Source of the DNA: an uncultured Clostridium sp.
Lineage (GTDB): Bacteria; Bacillota; Clostridia; Clostridiales; Clostridiaceae
Direction of reading: 5' to 3'
Assembly (NCBI GenBank): GCA_900539375.1
Contig: UQBY01000017.1
Coordinates: forward strand, 1-64,000
Length of the DNA stretch: 64,000 nucleotides
In this document: positions 60,458-64,000 of the stretch, piece after piece
How the letters are laid out: every line of letters begins with the position of its first letter
Numbering within the stretch: position 1 is the first letter of the stretch
Notes under the pieces: generated by a model
What the model saw: the letters and a program-made list of their open reading frames with translations, nothing else
The model's database searches: none
What the model was told of the DNA's origin: nothing
Position numbers and translations under genes: made by a program

Positions 60458-60603
60458 CTCTTATCAAGAGAGGTGGAGGGATAGGGCCCGATGAAACCCG
60501 GCAACCTGTATTTTCAAGGTGCCAATTCCTGTAGATAGATTATCTACAAGATAAGAGAGATTGTTCAGTATGGTACATCTCTTCTTATTGAAGAGTTTTT
60601 TTA
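60458..60603 (+). promoter_or_regulatory. SAM-I (S-box) riboswitch controlling metK
   Basis: The aptamer core has AGAGGTGGAGGGA, GGGCCCGATGAAACCCGGCA and GGTGCCAATTCCTG. P1 is CTCTTATC (60458-60465) with GATAAGAG (60550-60557). A terminator CTCTTC/GAAGAG (60579-60595) with a T run follows. The 3' strand of P1 (GATAAGAGAGAT) can instead pair with ATCTCTTCTTAT (60578-60589), forming the antiterminator. SAM binding therefore should shut off metK. Confidence 0.95.
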
Positions 60604-60638
60604 TTTTAATAAAATTTTAAAAAGGAGAATATTTTTAG

Positions 60639-61814
60639 ATGAAAAGATTATTTACATCAGAATCAGTGACAGAAGGACATCCAGATAAAATATGTGACCA
60701 AATATCAGATTCAATACTAGATGCTATTTTAGCAAAAGACCCAAATGCAAGAGTAGCCTGTGAAACTTGTACAACTACAGGAATGGTTATGGTTATGGGT
60801 GAAATATCTACTAATTGTTATGTGGACATTCCTAAGGTAGTTAGAAACACTATAAGAGAAATTGGATATGACAGAGCTAAATACGGATTTGATTGTGATA
60901 CTTGTTCTGTAATTACATCAATAGATGAACAATCAGCAGATATAGCAATGGGAGTAGACGAAGCTTTAGAATCAAGAAATGGAGAAAAATATGATGTTGA
61001 AGCAGTTGGTGCTGGAGACCAAGGAATGATGTTTGGTTTTGCAACTAATGAAACACCAGAATTTATGCCACTTCCAATAGCTATGGCTCATAGACTTTCT
61101 AGAAGATTATCAGAAGTTAGAAAAAATGGTACATTACCATATTTAAGACCAGATGGAAAAACTCAAGTAACTGTAGAGTATGAAAACAATAAGCCAAAGA
61201 GAATTGATGCAATTGTAATTTCAACTCAGCATGGGGAAGAAGTAACTTTAAAGCAAATAGAAAAAGACATGAAGGAATTTGTAATAAAGGCAGTAATTCC
61301 TGCAGAGTTATTAGATAATGAAACTAAGTATTATATAAATCCAACAGGAAGATTTGTAGTTGGAGGACCTCAAGGAGATTCAGGATTAACTGGAAGAAAA
61401 ATAATTGTTGATACTTATGGTGGATATGGTAGACATGGAGGCGGAGCTTTCTCAGGAAAAGATCCAACAAAGGTTGATAGATCAGCTGCCTATGCTGCAA
61501 GATGGGTTGCAAAGAACTTAGTAGCAGCAGGAGTTGCAGATAAGTTAGAAATACAATTAGCCTATGCTATAGGAGTTGCAAAGCCTGTATCAATAGAAAT
61601 AGATACTTTTGGAACAGGAAAGGTTAGTGAAGAAACTTTAGTAGATATTGTAGAAAAAGTATTTGATTTAAGACCAGGAGCTATTATAAGAGACTTAGAT
61701 TTAAGAAGACCTATATATAAGCAAACAGCAGCATATGGTCACTTTGGAAGAACAGATGTAAATCTTCCTTGGGAACAATTAAATAAAGTTGATGAAATAA
61801 AAAAATTATTATAA
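60639..61814 (+). CDS. metK: S-adenosylmethionine synthetase
   Basis: 391 residues. ESVTEGHPDKICDQISD is the methionine/ATP-binding opening, GAGDQGMMFG the signature hexapeptide region, and GGGAFSGKDPTKVDRS the second signature. It makes SAM from methionine and ATP. ATG follows AAAGGAG. The gene is under an S-box riboswitch, so its product feeds back on its own leader. Terminator follows. Confidence 0.98.
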   Translation: MKRLFTSESVTEGHPDKICDQISDSILDAILAKDPNARVACETCTTTGMVMVMGEISTNCYVDIPKVVRNTIREIGYDRAKYGFDCDTCSVITSIDEQSADIAMGVDEALESRNGEKYDVEAVGAGDQGMMFGFATNETPEFMPLPIAMAHRLSRRLSEVRKNGTLPYLRPDGKTQVTVEYENNKPKRIDAIVISTQHGEEVTLKQIEKDMKEFVIKAVIPAELLDNETKYYINPTGRFVVGGPQGDSGLTGRKIIVDTYGGYGRHGGGAFSGKDPTKVDRSAAYAARWVAKNLVAAGVADKLEIQLAYAIGVAKPVSIEIDTFGTGKVSEETLVDIVEKVFDLRPGAIIRDLDLRRPIYKQTAAYGHFGRTDVNLPWEQLNKVDEIKKLL

Positions 61815-61836
61815 AGAATTAATTAAATAAATAAAG

Positions 61837-61867
61837 AAGCCATTGAGTAAAATCAATGGCTTTTTTC
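61837..61867 (+). terminator. Terminator of metK
   Basis: AAGCCATTGA/TCAATGGCTT, 6-nt loop, T run. Confidence 0.94.
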
Positions 61868-61947
61868 TATAAAAAATTATATACAAAGGTATACAACTCT
61901 ATGTTATATTTATAATATAGATATAAAATAAAGTTTGGAGAGATTAT

Positions 61948-64000
61948 ATGGAAGTCTTAGAAGGCTTTATAGAAGATATAAAGTTTAAAAGTGAAGAAAA
62001 TGGGTATACAGTAGCAAAATTAAATAATAGAAATAAATCTATAGTTATTGTAGGCACAATGCCATTTATTAGTGAAGGACAGCATGTAAAACTTACTGGA
62101 GAATGGAAAATTCATCAGAAATTTGGAGCACAGTTTAATGTTAAAGAACTTGAAGAAATATTTCCTACATCAATAGAAGAAATAGAAAAATATTTATCTT
62201 CTGGAATAATAAGAGGAATAGGACCAGTTACAGCAAAAAAGATAATAAATTATTTTGGAGAAGATACATTAAATATTTTAGATAATGAAATAGAACGATT
62301 ACGAGAAATTGAAGGAATAGGAGAAAAAAAGTTTAATATTATTTATAAATCCTATGAAGAACAACATCATTTAAAAAATATGGTATTATATTTTCAACAG
62401 TATGGTATAAGTTATAATCAATGCTTAAAAATATGCACTAAACTTGGCGTAAATGCACCAGAAATTGTAAAAGAAAATCCATATATATTATGTCATGAAA
62501 TTAAAGGCATAGGATTTTCTATGGCAGATAAAATAGCATCTATAAATGGATTAGATAAAGAATCAGATTTTAGAGTAATATGTGGAATTCAATTTATTTT
62601 AAATAGATTTTGTATTGCAGGAAATACATTTATGCCTAAAAATATACTTATAAGTCAAACTAAAGAACTATTAAATGTTCCTGAAAATATAATAGAACAA
62701 GGGTTATATAATGGTCATTTAGAAAATAAATTTATTGTTGAAAAAGTTAATGACATAGAAGGAGTTTTTTTGCCACTTTATAATTATAGCGAAAATGGAA
62801 TAACAAAGAAAATAGCAGAACTTTCTATGGAAAATTTTCAAGTTATAAATACAGATATAGAGTTTGAAATACAAGGTTTTGAAAAAAAACAAGGAATAAG
62901 TTTTGCAAAATCTCAAAAGGAAGCTATAGTAGGAGCTTTCACTAATGGAATAGAAATAATAACAGGAGGTCCTGGAACAGGAAAAACCACTATAATAAAA
63001 TGTATTATTGATATTTATGAAAATCAAGGAATGAAGGTTTTACTAGGAGCACCAACAGGAAGAGCAGCAAAAAGAATGACTGAATCTACAGAAAGAGAAG
63101 CTAAAACTATTCATAGATTATTAGATATGGTAGCAGGGGATGAAGAATATATAAATATGTCCTCTACAGAACCTTTAGAATGTGATGTTTTAATAGTAGA
63201 TGAAGCCTCTATGATTGATATTTTTTTAATGCATAATTTATTAAAATCAATAAAACTTGGAACTAGACTTATAATAGTAGGAGATGTTGACCAACTTCCA
63301 TCAGTAGGTGCAGGAAATGTATTAAAAGATTTGATAAACAGTGATATTATAAAAGTAGTTAGACTTAAAGAAATTTTTAGACAAGGAAAAGAAAGCTTAA
63401 TTATAACTAATGCACATAGAATAAATAGTGGAGAAATGCCTTATTTAAATAGAAAAGATAATGATTTTTATTTTATAAAAAGTGAAAATATAAATAATAT
63501 ATTATTTACACTTTTAGATTTAATAAATAGAAGATTACCTAATTTCAATAAAAAGTGGAATAAAAAAAGAGATATTCAAATATTAAGTCCTATTAAAAAA
63601 GGACCTCTTGGAATATTAAATTTAAATGAAAGATTACAAGAAATATTAAATTCTCCATCTAAAGATAAAAAAGAAATTAAACAAAAAAACCTTATTTTTA
63701 GAGAAGGAGATAAGGTAATGCAAACAAAAAATAACTATAATTTAAAATGGACTTCCATAACAGGAATAGGAGAAAGTGAAGGTGAGGGAGTTTTTAATGG
63801 AGATGTAGGATTTATAAGAAATATAGATGAAGAAGAAAAGATAATAACTGTTATTTTTGATGATGAGCGTAAAGTTATTTATGATTCTGATAGCATAGAA
63901 GAATTAGAACTTGCTTATGCTATTACAATACACAAAAGTCAAGGAAGTGAATTTAAAGTTGTAATAATTCCAGCTTTTACTGGAGCACCATTTCTTATGA
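61948..64000 (+). CDS. recD2: RecD2-type ATP-dependent DNA helicase (3' end beyond window)
   Basis: At least 684 residues, open to the window end; RecD2 is usually about 740, so roughly 55 residues are missing. An N-terminal OB-like region (1-80) is followed by helix-hairpin-helix repeats (GIIRGIGPVTAKKI, REIEGIGEKKF, EIKGIGFSMADKI), then SF1B helicase motifs: Walker A TGGPGTGKTT, Walker B VDEASMID, GDVDQLPSVGAG, and HKSQGSEF near the end. It is a 5'-3' helicase acting outside RecBCD in DNA repair. ATG follows TTGGAGAG. Confidence 0.94.
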   Translation, partial: MEVLEGFIEDIKFKSEENGYTVAKLNNRNKSIVIVGTMPFISEGQHVKLTGEWKIHQKFGAQFNVKELEEIFPTSIEEIEKYLSSGIIRGIGPVTAKKIINYFGEDTLNILDNEIERLREIEGIGEKKFNIIYKSYEEQHHLKNMVLYFQQYGISYNQCLKICTKLGVNAPEIVKENPYILCHEIKGIGFSMADKIASINGLDKESDFRVICGIQFILNRFCIAGNTFMPKNILISQTKELLNVPENIIEQGLYNGHLENKFIVEKVNDIEGVFLPLYNYSENGITKKIAELSMENFQVINTDIEFEIQGFEKKQGISFAKSQKEAIVGAFTNGIEIITGGPGTGKTTIIKCIIDIYENQGMKVLLGAPTGRAAKRMTESTEREAKTIHRLLDMVAGDEEYINMSSTEPLECDVLIVDEASMIDIFLMHNLLKSIKLGTRLIIVGDVDQLPSVGAGNVLKDLINSDIIKVVRLKEIFRQGKESLIITNAHRINSGEMPYLNRKDNDFYFIKSENINNILFTLLDLINRRLPNFNKKWNKKRDIQILSPIKKGPLGILNLNERLQEILNSPSKDKKEIKQKNLIFREGDKVMQTKNNYNLKWTSITGIGESEGEGVFNGDVGFIRNIDEEEKIITVIFDDERKVIYDSDSIEELELAYAITIHKSQGSEFKVVIIPAFTGAPFLM

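Overview
The window is a 64 kb stretch of low-GC, purine-biased chromosome from an endospore-forming anaerobe. Strong AGGAGG ribosome binding sites, many TTG starts, a CotS/YabG/SipL/SpoIID/SpoIIQ/SpoIIID/SpoIIR sporulation set, a cyanophycin synthetase/cyanophycinase pair, thiolase, and the order ywmB-murA-spoIID-spoIIQ-spoIIID-mbl all point to Clostridium sensu stricto (cluster I), possibly near C. perfringens or C. baratii. The species is an inference. There is no insertion sequence, prophage or CRISPR array; this is core chromosome with a few accessory patches.

Layout. 1-0.25 kb: the 3' end of a 23S rRNA gene and tRNA-Asn, with no 5S gene between them. 0.3-3.7 kb: parvulin isomerase, HAD phosphatase, tRNA-Pro and a CwlO/PcsB-type NlpC/P60 endopeptidase whose ribosome binding site is separated from its start by a hairpin. 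3.8-11.8 kb: two-component system, lipoprotein, TldD/TldE protease pair, YedF-like protein and flavoprotein, closely packed. 11.8-16.8 kb: SGNH hydrolase, RusA-like nuclease with a zinc ribbon, tsaD, a degenerate alpha/beta hydrolase and HtrA. 16.9-27.3 kb: a spore-envelope region with a Cys-rich carboxypeptidase-regulatory-like protein, two CotSA-type glycosyltransferases, three CotS-type kinases, yabG, veg and sipL. 27.5-30.9 kb: cphB-cphA. 31-35.9 kb: ispE, spoIIR, a PP-loop enzyme, ywiB and rho. 35.9-44 kb: rpmE, yqhQ, prmC, prfA, tsaC, rpiB, upp, dCMP deaminase and wecB. 44-46.5 kb: thiolase and a CapA-like protein. 46.9-53.5 kb: the complete atpIBEFHAGDC operon. 53.7-59.3 kb: ywmB-murA-spoIID-spoIIQ-spoIIID-mbl. 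59.4-64 kb: yyaC, tRNA-Tyr, a SAM-I riboswitch with metK, and recD2 cut by the window end.

Sporulation control can be read from the DNA: sigma-F-type promoters precede spoIIR and spoIIQ, a sigma-E-type promoter precedes spoIID, and sigma-K-type promoters precede yabG and the Cys-rich protein gene. These agree with the forespore/mother-cell roles known for the recognised families and suggest a late mother-cell (coat/exosporium) role for the unassigned one.

The strongest candidate for something undescribed is a small RNA of about 90 nt on the minus strand at 25534-25622, between veg and sipL. It has its own promoter and terminator and a 10-nt perfect match to the veg ribosome binding site. Other notable items are the SD-hairpin-start arrangement before the NlpC/P60 gene, a C-rich, G-poor rho leader, a 9-codon ORF coupled to atpI, a dispersed intergenic repeat that starts at terminators, and the duplicated CotS/glycosyltransferase cluster with one unrecognised member.
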